Below, one piece after another: positions 10,630 to 22,600 of a stretch of 64,000 nt of DNA. The DNA is from Ulota crispa. Taxonomy: Eukaryota > Streptophyta > Bryopsida > Orthotrichales > Orthotrichaceae. The notes under the pieces are model-generated. The model ran no database searches, was not told where the DNA came from, and worked only from the letters and a program-made list of their open reading frames with translations. The stretch spans positions 3,085,966 through 3,149,965 of the forward strand of contig OY987252.1 of the NCBI GenBank assembly GCA_963920765.1. The letters are read 5' to 3'. Position numbers and translations under genes: made by a program. Position 1 is the first letter of the stretch. Each line of letters begins with the position of its first letter.

Positions 10630-13031
10630 GGAAAAATTTCATTGATACTCGTGAAGTTTGCAATAATACTACAGACACCCATGCTTTTTCAATAATATCA
10701 AAAATACCCTTTAACTAGGAGACTTCTCTCCTGATGGTTTCTTTTGGGCTGCTTCTTTCTTGTGAATAGCAATTTCTGGTTGCAATGAAGCATCCAAGCT
10801 ATGGCGCGGAGGATGCAAAGGGCTTTTGCAATTCCAAGACAATTTCACCTTTGCCTCTTCACGGCGTTCAGCTCTTCACAACAACACCGAAAAAATTTAG
10901 CTCTTGCACTGAAATTTTTTAGCTCCTTTTTCAGGGTTCTAGGGCAAGTTTGTGCAAGATCATGTATTGCTTGGAGTTCTTGAGCATGGAATTTGGATAT
11001 TTGGAAATCCAAAATCAAGCGCTTTGCGTTTGTTGAAATTTTACGCTTAATTATGTTTTCATTGGTTGTAGTCTCAACTATTTCTTGCTTGAGCAAGTAT
11101 AGGCAACAGAGAAATTGAGAGCAGAGATTCTGAGATAGTTTGAGGCTAAGAACAATGCAAAAGCAAGTTGAGATGCCAAAACAAATTTTTGCTCAAACAT
11201 GAGGTCGGTGATTCAATCATACGTTCATGACCTAGGTATGCATTTGATGCATAGATTGTTAATCCTTTATAATACTGAACATGGTGCTTTTGTTGAGTCT
11301 ATTATGATATTTTAATGTACGGACTTTTGTTGTACAATTCTTCCCTTTTCCATCTAATTTGTGGTTGTGTTTGAGTGATTTACTAAAACTCATGGTCTAG
11401 TTTGAAATTTTGGATTGCGGTGTTCTCCTACATTATCTTTAGAGCCATTGTCAAACCTATGGAAGAGCATGGAGGCTAGCGTGGAGGTCTTCTTCTACAC
11501 CCTACTTGTTGCTTTTTTGACCCGACCTCTAGACGTAAATTTGAGGCTATTTCCTACGAGGTTTGTAAAGATTTGCATAACTTAAGTTGAATTGCCAACC
11601 ACTGTTTGTGGTACATCATCTAAGCATTCAACCATGAAATTGGCAAAGTTAGGATATGCATACTCATGTAAAAGACTAAAGATGATCATGAAATACAACA
11701 ATTGTAGATGCTTATAAATTATGTAACAATTTGAAAGAGAACTACCTGCCAAATCAAGAGATATCAAGACATTCTTGTTGTCACACTACACAGACAAAAC
11801 ATCGATAAGCACAAGAAGCTCTGCTTCTAAATTGAATTGTCCTCTCTTCAAAACAAGCTTTCCATACTCAACCTGCATAAAATCCAAAATTCATTCTCTT
11901 CAAATACTTCAAAAGAGCATCAACAGCTCAAAATATTACTTATTTCAATACACAAAGAGCAAGTGATTTTATAGCTCCAACAATTGTCTCCACAAATCCA
12001 TAATCCAATTCTTAAACCTTGGTATAATGCAATCAAAAGGCAAAAGAATAAACCAAGGGGAAGGTCAAACCTTGGCAATATCAAGAGTGGAATGGAGCAA
12101 AGAAACTAGGGATGTGGAACAACAGTGAATTTGTTGAATACTCCCATTGTGCTCTACACTGAGGTTCTCCATGAGCAGCGTGTCTAAGAGACCAATGATA
12201 CATGCCATTGGCATTCTCAGCTCATGGCTGTCCAAAAACACCACAATTCAAAATTTCAAACTAGGCCATGAGTTTCAGCAAATCACTCAAACACAACCAC
12301 AAATTAGATGGAAAAGGGAAGAATTGTACAACAAAAGTCCGTACATTAAAATATCATAATAGACTCAACAAAAGCACCATGTTCAGTATTATAAAGGATT
12401 AACAATCTATGCATCAAATGCATACCTAGGTCATGAACGTATGATTGAATCACCGACCTCATGCTTGAGCAAAAATTTGTTTTGGCATCTCAACTTGCTT
12501 TTGCATTGTTCTTAGCCTCAAACTATCTCAGAATCTCTGCTCTCAATTTCTCTATTGCCTGTACTTGCTCAAGCAAGAAATAGTTGAGACTACAACCAAT
12601 GAAAACATAATTAAGCGTAAAATTTCAACAAACGCAAAGCGCTTGATTTTGGATTTCCAAATATCCAAATTCCATGCTCAAGAACTCCAAGCAATACATG
12701 ATCTTGCACAAACTTGCCCTAGAACCCTGAAAAAGGAGCTAAAAAATTTCAGTGCAAGAGCTAAATTTTTTCGGTGTTGTTGTGAAGAGCTGAACGCCGT
12801 GAAGAGGCAAAGGTGAAATTGTCTTGGAATTGCAAAAGCCCTTTGCATCCTCCGCGCCATAGCTTGGATGCTTCATTGCAACCAGAAATTGCTATTCACA
12901 AGAAAGAAGCAGCCCAAAAGAAACCATCAGGAGAGAAGTCTCCTAGTTAAAGGGTATTTTTGATATTACTAAAAAAGCATGGGTGTCTATGATATTATTA
13001 CAAACTTTAGGGGTATTGACAAAATTTTCCC
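10630..13031. mobile_element. Foldback Mutator-like element, 2.4 kb, with 800-bp terminal inverted repeats
   Basis: The two arms, about 10630-11429 and 12232-13031, are inverted copies of each other. The outer ends are GGAAAAATTTCATTGATACT and GGGAAAATTTTGTCAATACC. Directly outside both ends lies TTAATAATA (10621-10629 and 13032-13040), a perfect 9-bp target duplication, the classical Mutator length. The GGGAAAATTT start also fits Mutator-like elements. The 800-bp loop contains no transposase, so it is non-autonomous. The arms include an identical 83-codon open frame. Confidence 0.88.
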
Positions 13032-13040
13032 TTAATAATA
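13032..13040. repeat. 9-bp target site duplication, right
   Basis: TTAATAATA, matching 10621-10629. Confidence 0.85.
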
Positions 13041-14156
13041 TTGATATGTAACTTCACAATATTTATAAGGTTGCAGTGAAAAGTGTGTATGCAAATATAC
13101 AAAGTTAGTAAGTTGTACTTAGCGCAATCCCTTTGTTGGAAAGAAATCCCAAGTGCTGCTGACTCAGTACAAAATTAACAAACTTAAGAATAAATTATAA
13201 TTCAATCCTAGGTTAGCAGTGTAAATTACTTATACAACCATATAATCTTAAATAGAAGTTATAAGTTAAATTGAGTGTGCTCTCGCTATTAGAAAAGGCC
13301 ACAATGTATGCTAGCTCATCACAAAACAAGCAGAATTAGAAAAACATAAGTTAGTTGCGGTGAAAAGTGAAAACTACTTGTGCGTTAGAAAAAATGTGTA
13401 CGTAAGTATTTGCCGAGCAAGTGAAAGCAAGTAAAGTAGCTGATGACTAAACCCGAGATAAGGGCAATTGGAATAAGATCATAAATCTATAGCAAATGAC
13501 AAAGTAAACAATAGAAAAGGCTATTCTTGTCAAATTGGACAATGGGCTCTCAACTTTTAGTCAATTTGACATTCATTTCCTTGTGGGGGCTCTACAATAG
13601 TGTATCAAATGCTTACCCATTATAATATTGATTTTAAAAGTTGCAATATTTAACAATGCATGCTCACTTCATGAAAATTGCAAATAGGGCAAAATGGGAC
13701 CTAACACCATGACTCTAAATCTTCTCACATCTTGGTTTATGTAAAAAATTGAGTGCGTATGGTGAAGTTTTTTTTTGCCTTCCACGATGGACCATATATC
13801 TATGATTACTTCCAAAAATACTTCAAATGAAAAATGGTTTTTCTCTATCCTATAGTGTGATTTTTTATAACTAGAGGATAATAAATGTTTGCCTTGTTGT
13901 TTAGGGATAAAATGTGACAATGTAGAGAATAAGTTATTTTGGAAAGAATAGTTAGTTAAACAAGGCTATAGCCATATTATAATTGTAATACAAAAGTTGT
14001 AGTATGCGGTGTGATGCATTTGTAATCAAAGCACTACCAAAATACAAACAATGAGATGATTCATATTTTTGCCTTGATAGCACAAAAAGTCTCATACTTT
14101 GCCATACAAAAAAAAATTACAACATTTAGGTATATATTCGTTAAGCTCATGGTTGT
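13041..14156. other. No gene seen
   Basis: AT-rich sequence. A minus-strand 83-codon frame at 13669-13920 has no recognisable motif. Confidence 0.5.
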
Positions 14157-14159
14157 CAC

Positions 14160-14279
14160 CACTACAACAAAATGGGCTCTTTATGATGCTAAGTTATGAT
14201 TGTTGTGAGTCATTTATAATTCTAAATGACTCACAACAGTCATAAGTCAAATTCATAAAATGCCCATATTGTTGTAGTG
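14160..14279. mobile_element. Miniature CACTA element, 120 bp, with perfect 3-bp target duplication
   Basis: It starts CACTACAACAAAATGGGC and ends GCCCATATTGTTGTAGTG, its inverted complement with one mismatch. Both 3-bp flanks are CAC (14157-14159 and 14280-14282). CACTA ends plus a 3-bp duplication are diagnostic of the En/Spm superfamily. The interior folds back on itself (TGTTGTGAGTCATTT / AAATGACTCACAACA). The ends resemble the terminus of the large CACTA element at 50978 (CACTACAAGGAAATGGCC) and the hairpin at 60640, so these probably belong to one family. Confidence 0.9.
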
Positions 14280-14739
14280 CACATTACGCAAGATTTGGTT
14301 GCTAAACAAATTAGTTGGAATTACAAAACAAATGGCACAAACGGATGTGTTTGTTCACTCTTGCATTTTAGGGTTTTTTGAGGGTCTTTGATCTAAAAAG
14401 GGAAAAAACAAACTACTATTTTTCATTTTTTCAATGTGATACGGCTTTAGATCTACATTTTGACTTCAAGTTGGCAATAACAAGCGTAGTATGTAGAAAG
14501 TAAGCTTTTTTCATCATTTTTTGAAATCAACTACAAATTGATTACATTAAACAAATATAAGCTCAATGAAACACTTTGGGTGGACAATCAAACAAGCGGA
14601 TAGGTAAACCAATAGACATGTAGTCTAATGTAACAACCATGACTAAGATTAAAGGTTGAATATTTTGATGAACCAACAAACTTTTGGAAAATTGATTTGC
14701 AATTGTATGAAAATGTTAGCACTAGAAGAAAAATAAAAA

Positions 14740-14914
14740 TAAACGACTGCCACAAATTGCCATGACTAGGTCACAATAACTGCCTTACAACTACACAACA
14801 TTTGCATAACTACAATCTAGTCGTGCAATTGTTGTGCAGTTGTTGTGCATTTGTTTAAGTAGTTGTAAGGTAGTTATTGTGACCTAGTCGTGGCAATTTG
14901 TGGCAATTGTTTAT
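14740..14914. mobile_element. Hairpin miniature element, about 175 bp
   Basis: The arms are about 48 bp. The left contains GCCACAAATTGCC, then GACTAGGTCACAATAACT and CCTTACAACTAC. The right is the complement with four or so changes. The ends are TAAACGACTGCC and GGCAATTGTTTA, so the target duplication could be TA, but this is uncertain. The loop carries TTGTTGTGCA repeats like the words that fill 19.6-24.5 kb. Confidence 0.7.
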
Positions 14915-15410
14915 GGTATGTTTTTTTGATATTATAACATCAAAAAAAGACAAAGAAATTCTAAATGCTAGAAGGAAAGAGTACATTTTTGAATATTGTT
15001 GAAAGTCAAAATTCAAAAGAACTTCATCACAAAACTTTATTTGAAAATAACTATTTTCAAGTAGCACTTAGAGAATTTTGAGGAGCAATTTTTGACTTCA
15101 GTATTACTAAATACCAATAATTTTTATAAATCATAGGTTTATAACAAGATCATTTTGCATTTAATGCCTAAAAATCACTGGTTATATGAGACATAAAATT
15201 TCATAAAACAATTAATTTTATATAAAAATAAAAATATTTTATTTTTTTAAATGCAAATAGAAATCAATATCTTTAGACTAAGGCAATAAAATACAATTGT
15301 AAAGAGCAATACATCCATTATATATACATTAAAAGTTACAAAATGAAAAACATCTAAAGAAAGAAATTGCCTCTTGAACTTAGATAAAGTGCTAACCAAA
15401 TACTGTGTAG
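14915..15410. other. No gene seen
   Basis: Very AT-rich; no structure recognised. Confidence 0.5.
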
Positions 15411-15414
15411 TTAA

Positions 15415-16719
15415 CCCCTAAAGCACCAAGCCATTTTTCTGTGTAAAGCACAAAAAATTGCCACTTTTGGGGAAGCAAGTACAATGGTAAGAAAAAAAAT
15501 TTTTTACAAGAATTCAACCATAAGATCTTACAATAAACTACAAGAGGTACATGTGGTAAAAAATTAGCTCAATCTACACAAAAATGAGTGAGATATTTAT
15601 ATTTGAATTGCGGGAAAAAGTTTTTCTTGTTGCTGCCCAAAAATTTCAGAAGGCTTTGACCACTCTTAGAGCAAAAAAATTTATTGTACACAAAGTTGCG
15701 GTTTATTTTTCCCATGTAAGAGACCAAGTTAGGTATGTGTAGAAGAATTTTCAAATTAGTTGGAACTATACAACACATGGGAAAAAATAGTAAGTGAAAA
15801 GAAGTAGAGAATGAGTCAAAACACTAAATTGTTAAGAATTTCATTATCAAAATGAAAAATGCTAATCCCAACAATTACAATGTTGTGATAAACAATCTAC
15901 ATCCTTTGGTTTTGATTTTAATTTCAAAATAATGAAAATTGAGTAAAATAAAGGACTTTAAAGTTTATTTTAGAGTAGAGAATCTACAACTGCCCGCAAA
16001 CAGAAGCTCCTCATAGCTTTCATCTCATCTATCAAAGTTGAAGGATTCAAAATTTCCCACGTCTATATAAGGTAGGCGCACCCATAAGCGTGAAAATTAG
16101 GGTTTTGGAGGAGGTAAAATAATTGACTAACTTTGAAAAAAATAATGTATATTAGGAAATGGAAACCAAAAATATTGGCATCAATTTCAAGGTTCCAAGA
16201 ACAAGCATTTGTTCATAAAGATTTTTCAAAATCCAAAATCAATGAAATTGTAGGAACCATGTGTAAGAGATGCTAATCACAAGGCTTGTTGGTTCTTAAA
16301 TAGTGAGATGGGTACTCAAAACCTCATGCTAGTCACCCACAACCATCACTTCATCATCCATAACCATCACTCAATCACCCAAAACCATTTATTTTTTATT
16401 GGTTGGCACTGCCAGTATCAAGTGATGGGCATGGGGACGCAATGCTTATGGATGCTGCTACTTTAAGTCCAAAAAACCTATTTCAGATTTTTATCTGAAA
16501 AAAATGAAAATTTTAAAGAAGTTTTTGGCTGCTAGGGGAGCTGCTTTTTCAAAATTTTCATGCATAACTTCTTCAATAAATGACAAAATGAAGAAAAAAC
16601 TACATTCCCGCATAGATCTTTGAATTCCTCACCTTGAATAAAAGTTTGAGAAAATCATGCAAAGCAGTACATGCCCAAAATCCCAGTTGTCCCCCAAAGG
16701 AACAATGGTCCTTTAGGGG
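15415..16719. mobile_element. TTAA-ended element, copy B (subfamily 2), with a nested element
   Basis: The left end is TTAA|CCCCTAAAGCACC and the right end GGTCCTTTAGGGG|TTAA; both TTAA sites are intact (15411-15414, 16720-16723). Interior sequence matches copies A1 and A2. About 390 bp of its 1305 bp is a separate inserted element (16071-16461). Subtracting it leaves about 915 bp, close to the 921 bp of A1. It has no coding capacity. Confidence 0.78.
16071..16461. mobile_element. Family-C element, copy C1, nested in copy B
   Basis: The left end is GGTAGGCGCACCCATAAGCG. The right end is CTTATGGATGCTGCTAC, whose complement GTAGCAGCATCCATAAG aligns with it. A second copy of the same length lies at 45527-45919, and the interiors match in order (GGCATCAATTTCAAGGTTCC, TAAGAGATGC, TCACCCACAACCAT). 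No clear target duplication, superfamily unknown, no open frame. Confidence 0.72.
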
Positions 16720-16723
16720 TTAA

Positions 16724-17450
16724 ATACAAAATTTTGTTTTTAAGAGGCTAACACATCACATATTCCATGATTTTTTCAAAGAATTTTGAATTTTGCATAC
16801 ACAATTAAAAAACCAAGACAAAAACAACAAAAAATCAACAATTTCTTTTTAACTTGAACACTTCTGAACTCAATTTGACTAATTCAATAGAATTTTATAA
16901 AGAAGATCCAACACTGTTGTTTTTGATACTACAATTTTTTTATTGACCAAACCAATAAATATTTTGAAATCGTCAAAAATCTTTTTAGGATCTTAAAAAA
17001 AAATTATAAATCTTCAAAATATGATAGAATTATTTAGAATCTTTTGGTTTTGTTGGATCTCAGTTATATAATTGCAAGGTTTTTTTTCCATAACTTTTCA
17101 CAATTTGGTGTCTTCTAAAGCTAGCAAACTATAAAGGCTATTATAATTTATAAACAAAAAAAACAAAGAAAATTAGAATTAAAGAAAATTTAGAAGTAAT
17201 GCAAATTTTCAATTCTAATAGTCTACTCAAAAAAAAAGTATTCTAATCAAAAGTTATAAACAAAAATAAAACATGTGGAAATAAATATATTTTTTAAAAC
17301 TTATGAACACCCCATCTTGTTTTTGTTTGTAGCTTTTGATTAAAGAATTGAAATCTAAAAAAATGATTGGTATTTAAAGTTGGTTTCATTACATATCTTT
17401 TTTTAATTTGAAAAAATTTGAAAAATTTTCATTTACTAGGCCAAAATTGC
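16724..17450. other. No gene seen
   Basis: Extremely AT-rich stretch with A- and T-runs; no repeats recognised. Confidence 0.5.
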
Positions 17451-17451
17451 T

Positions 17452-17520
17452 TATGTGGTGTAATGGTAAGAACCCTCTAAGTTCATCCATGAAGTGTAAA
17501 GTTCAAACTTTGGTAGTAGC
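17452..17520 (+). ncRNA. tRNA-like internal promoter, possible SINE head or tRNA pseudogene
   Basis: TGGTGTAATGG at 17456-17466 fits the A box of tRNA genes and GTTCAAACTT at 17501-17510 is a fair B box. The spacing of about 35 bp is normal for a tRNA. I cannot fold a complete cloverleaf and no A-rich or T-rich SINE tail with target duplication was found. Chance is possible. Confidence 0.3.
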
Positions 17521-18242
17521 GCTTCAAGTATATCTTGCCTACATGGCACTTTTCACGTGAAGGGAATAGTAACATGTGGCAAGTGCCACATGAAATTTGA
17601 CATGCTCATATAATTTTTTGTCACGTGGCAAATTTTAAGTGGTTGAAAAAGCTTCTTGATCAATGCAATTAAATCAACATAATAAAACATTTATTTTTAG
17701 TTAAATTTCTATTGTTTTCATCTCAAAATTTTCAATTAGTGATATTTATTAAATTTTTGTATTGACCAAGATTTTGCTACAAAAAAAACTAGGTGTAATT
17801 GACAAACACTTGACAAAAATTTATCCAACATGACAATAAAGCCATTCTCATCCAATGGCATTGCTATTATGTTTTTGCATTTTTATTTTGGTCAAATTTT
17901 ATAGTTATTATAAATTATAAAGGAAAGTGGACCATTTTGTTTTGGCAAAAGTATTAAGATGCAACAAATGTTTACGTAGGTGTTCTTTCTCTTCTTTGTG
18001 GCATTGCAAAACATGTAAAGGATGTTCCATAATGTGTTTGAGAATGGTCAAATGATAGTTTCATATAATGATATATTTGACATGGACTATACATGTCAAC
18101 AAATCAAAGAATATATGTAATAACTATCTCTTGTATGTAAAGATGTTTAGCTAAACATTCTATTAGATATTTGTCATGTCTATGAAGGTGTTGTCTCATT
18201 TCTTCTAGTTAACTATCCACTTGATTAGAAATTAGAAATCTT
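17521..18242. other. No gene seen
   Basis: AT-rich. One 18-bp palindrome-like stem, ATGTGGCA-AG-TGCCACAT, occurs near 17574, with CACGTG-type words nearby. Confidence 0.5.
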
Positions 18243-18549
<307 letters not shown>

Positions 18550-19619
18550 TCACTTGAATCTAAGCATCAAAGCCCATGAGTTAACTACTTGATATAACAA
18601 TTGATGAAGTTCTTGAACAAGGTGAGTGCATGGTTGACTGGCTCAAAAATGTGACAAATCATAAAACGCTGCACACATTCAACTTTCAAATGCCTAAAAG
18701 GTACATTGGAAATTTTCAGAAAAGAAAACAAATGTCCATTGCAGAGACTTAAACTTTATTGCAACTACAATAATATTGTTCAGTTTCTTTTTTGGCATTT
18801 TGTGGAGGCGTGGAATTTTGAAAAAACATGAGTGTGACATATTTGTTGTCTGGGGAAGGGTTTGGTAGGGGTATCACTTTTTGAACTCACTAATTAGATT
18901 ATTTTTGTTTAAAATCTCCAAAATTTGTCTAATTTGTTCATTTTGATCAAATAAAAAAACCCTAAAATGAGAAAAAATAAATCATGCACCTCAATGGAAT
19001 CAAGATTTATATGTTTGAAGAACTTTTATTAAATTTATTAATTTTCTTGGATCCATTCATAAGTGTCAAAAAAATCTTGAATTTTGGGATTTGTGGCATT
19101 TTAGTGCACAATTTATTAAATTTTTATTGGTAAAATAAATGATTTTGTACTCTACACAATTATTTGTAGGTCATGTTCAAAAATAATATTAAAATAAATT
19201 TGTTTGATATTCCAAATGCTTGATTTTGGGGATTCTAGGTAAGAGTGACAAAACTTATTTTTTCAACTAAAAAATCAAATAAAATTACTTAAAAAACTTT
19301 GGCTGTAATCAAGCTTTTTTTCTTGATATGTTATAAGTGTAGAAAACTAAAACCACATTTGGTGAAGTCTTACTTTATTCTAATTAAAAACTGGATGTAT
19401 TTGACACACCAACACATAGAGAAATTGTTAGTTGGACAGCTTTTTTGGATACTCCAACTAGACACTTCCCCGTCTGCAAGTTTTTTAAGGACTTTTATAG
19501 AATGATTTAGTTACTTAAGAGCACACAAAGGACTATCTTATAGTGGGTATATGGGTAAAGTTTTAAGAAATTATAATCTTATTTTATAGATGTGTATTGA
19601 ATGTTTGCAAAGGAATTTT
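18550..19619. other. No gene seen
   Basis: AT-rich; short chance frames only. Confidence 0.5.
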
Positions 19620-22600
19620 ACTAGTAAAAAAATGGGAAATAATGATTGCAATTAACAACTACATTTTAGTGGTTTATGGCATGAAACTACTCAAATACAA
19701 CTAGATGGATTGCAGTTGTACTTTAGTCAACCACAGTTACATGCTAGTGATAGTGTCTTGTCACGTTTGCCATCTACTCAAAAACAACTGCAACCTTTTC
19801 ATCCATTGCCCCTCCTAAATTTTGGTAATAACTTGCCCCCTCTGCCCTTCTTTCTTCTTTGTTAGAAGACATCTTTCCCTTTAATCCCAATGTCTTCATT
19901 AATGCACATCTGACACACAAATGACCAGGTGCCACATGTCATATTTATAGAGGTTCTGGTCATATTTAGGCAATTTCATGAAATGTGAAATTGATAATCC
20001 GCAATGACATGTGTCCCTTGCAGCCGTAAAGCAATTGTAATATAGTTATAAAGTAGTTGCTTTGCAGTTGATTATATTGTTTTAGTAGAAAAATGGTTCA
20101 CTTATAAATTCATTTGTACATTAGTTGTTTTTCAATTGTCACACAGTCAATTTATAGTCAAGTTCAGAACATAAGTAACTCTTCACTCTCTTTTGGTACT
20201 ATAGTACAACTGCAATGTACAGTCGATTGACAGTGATAGTTGCAATTTAGTTGTAACTAAGTTGACCTCACAACTTACATGCTAAGTTGCCAACTATGCA
20301 ATTGCAAGATAGCTGTATCTCAGTGGCTTTAGTGACCTTGTGATCACTGATCAGTTGCACCGCAGTTCTCACATAGTAGGGACAAAGTTGTATTTTAGTC
20401 GCATTCTTGTTGTAACTTTGTTGTATTCTAGTTGAAATAGAGTTGGAAGCTAGTCATAAACACAACTCATTCTAGTCATCATTGGGTTATAATGCACTTG
20501 CCACTAAGTTGTAATCTAATTGCACAATAGTGGCCAAGAAGTTGTACATTAGTCGCACATTAGTGATTGAATAGTATAATGCAATAGGGATTTAGTTATA
20601 CATGAATAGGGCAAAATACCTAATACAAGGGCTAGTTGCAATGTAGTTGCACACTAGGATTCTCTACTGCTACATGATTACGTTATAGTATAGTTTAGGG
20701 AAATACACAATATGGAGCCAATCTCCATGTGCTTCACCTTCTAATAAGTGTTGGTCTTCAATCTTTTTAAACCGCTACAGAAATCATATCTAAACATCAA
20801 AGATTAATGACAAGCAACCTAACTTCAATGATACATATAAGCCCTTCTAAACTCCTCCAAACACCATAAATAGAACACCAAAACTCAATGTTAAACAACC
20901 TAATTTCAACTATAGAAATGAGCCCTTCTAAAACCCTCGAAACACCCTAATATCAACATCAAAGCTCAATGGCAAGCAACTTACCTTCAATGAGGCTAAA
21001 TTGGCTCTTTTGAACTCCTCTAAACATTCTAAAAGCAACAACAAAGCTCAATGCAAAACAACCTAACTTCTACTAAAAAAATCACCCCTTTGAAACACCT
21101 CTAAAAATCCTAATATCAACATCAAAGCTCAATGGCAAGCAATTTACCTTCAATGAAGCAAATTGGCCCTTCTAAACACCTTAAAACACCATAAAAGCAA
21201 TCACAAATCTCAATGTTAAACAACTTAACTTCTACTAAAAAAATCAGCCCTTCTTAACACCTCTAAACACCCTAAAAGAAACAACAAAGCTTACTGCAAA
21301 ACAACCTAACTTCTATTGTGAAGATGAGCCCTTCTAAAACCTCAAAAAACCATAATATCAACATCAAATCTCAATGGCAAGCAACTTACCTTCAACAAAG
21401 CAAATTGGCTCTTTGGAACTCCTCTAAACACCCTAAATGCAACAACAAAGCTCAATGCAAAACAACCTAACTTCTAGTATAAAAATCAGCTCTTCTACAC
21501 TCTTCTAAAAATCCTAATATCAACATCAAATCTCAATGACAAGCAACTTGCCTTCAATGAAGCAAATTGGCCCTTCTAAACACCTCTAAACACCCTAAAT
21601 ACAACAACAAAGCTCATTGCAAAACAACCTAACTTCTACTAAAAAAACCACCCCTTCTAAACACCTCTAAACATCCTGATATCACCATCAAAACTCAATG
21701 GCAAGCAACTTACCTTCAATGAAGCAAATTGCCTCTTCTAAATACCTTAAACACCATAAAAGCAACCACAAATCTCAATGTTAAACGACCTAACATCTAC
21801 TAAAAAATCAGCCCTTCTTAACGCCTCGAAACGCCCTAAAGCAACAACAAAGCTTAATGCAAAACAACCTAACTTGTACTATAAAAACCAGCCCTTCTAA
21901 ATACCTTTAAAAACCCCTAATATCAACATCAAAGCTCAATGGCAAGCAACTTACCTCCAATAAAAAAATTAGCCCTTCTTAACACCTCTAAACACCATAA
22001 AAGCAACCACAAAGCTCAATGTTAAACAAACTAACTTCATTGATGCAAATCAGCCTCCTCTAAGCCTTCTTACACACCACAAGTTAAAACCAAAGCTCAA
22101 TACCAAGTAACCTAAGTTCATTGATGCAAATCAATCCCTTCTAAGCACTCATACACACCACAAATGAACACCAAAGCTCACTACCAAACAACCTAACCTC
22201 AATGATGCAATTCAACCTCTCTCTAAGGATTTCCAAATACCATAGCTCTTGTAGACTAGGTGCAAAATGAGATATGGACTACACCGCCTTGAAGAAGTCA
22301 AGGTTTGTGCATTGACTAATACAACTGTAATACAACTACAAGCTAACTAAAAAACAACTAAATCACCACTCAAGAACAACTAAAAAATGACTACCCTACT
22401 AAGATACAATTGAAGCTGTGTAGCAATGCTATAGCATTTATTGCTTAGGTATTGCATGGAGGCAACAAAAAACGATTGAAACATTATGAAAAACATCTAA
22501 TAAACAACTACATGACTCAAATACAGCTGAAGTCATCTGGCACTTTAGTATTAATTTCTTAGTTAGTGCATGGCAGCGAGGACTGTGACATGAACTACAT

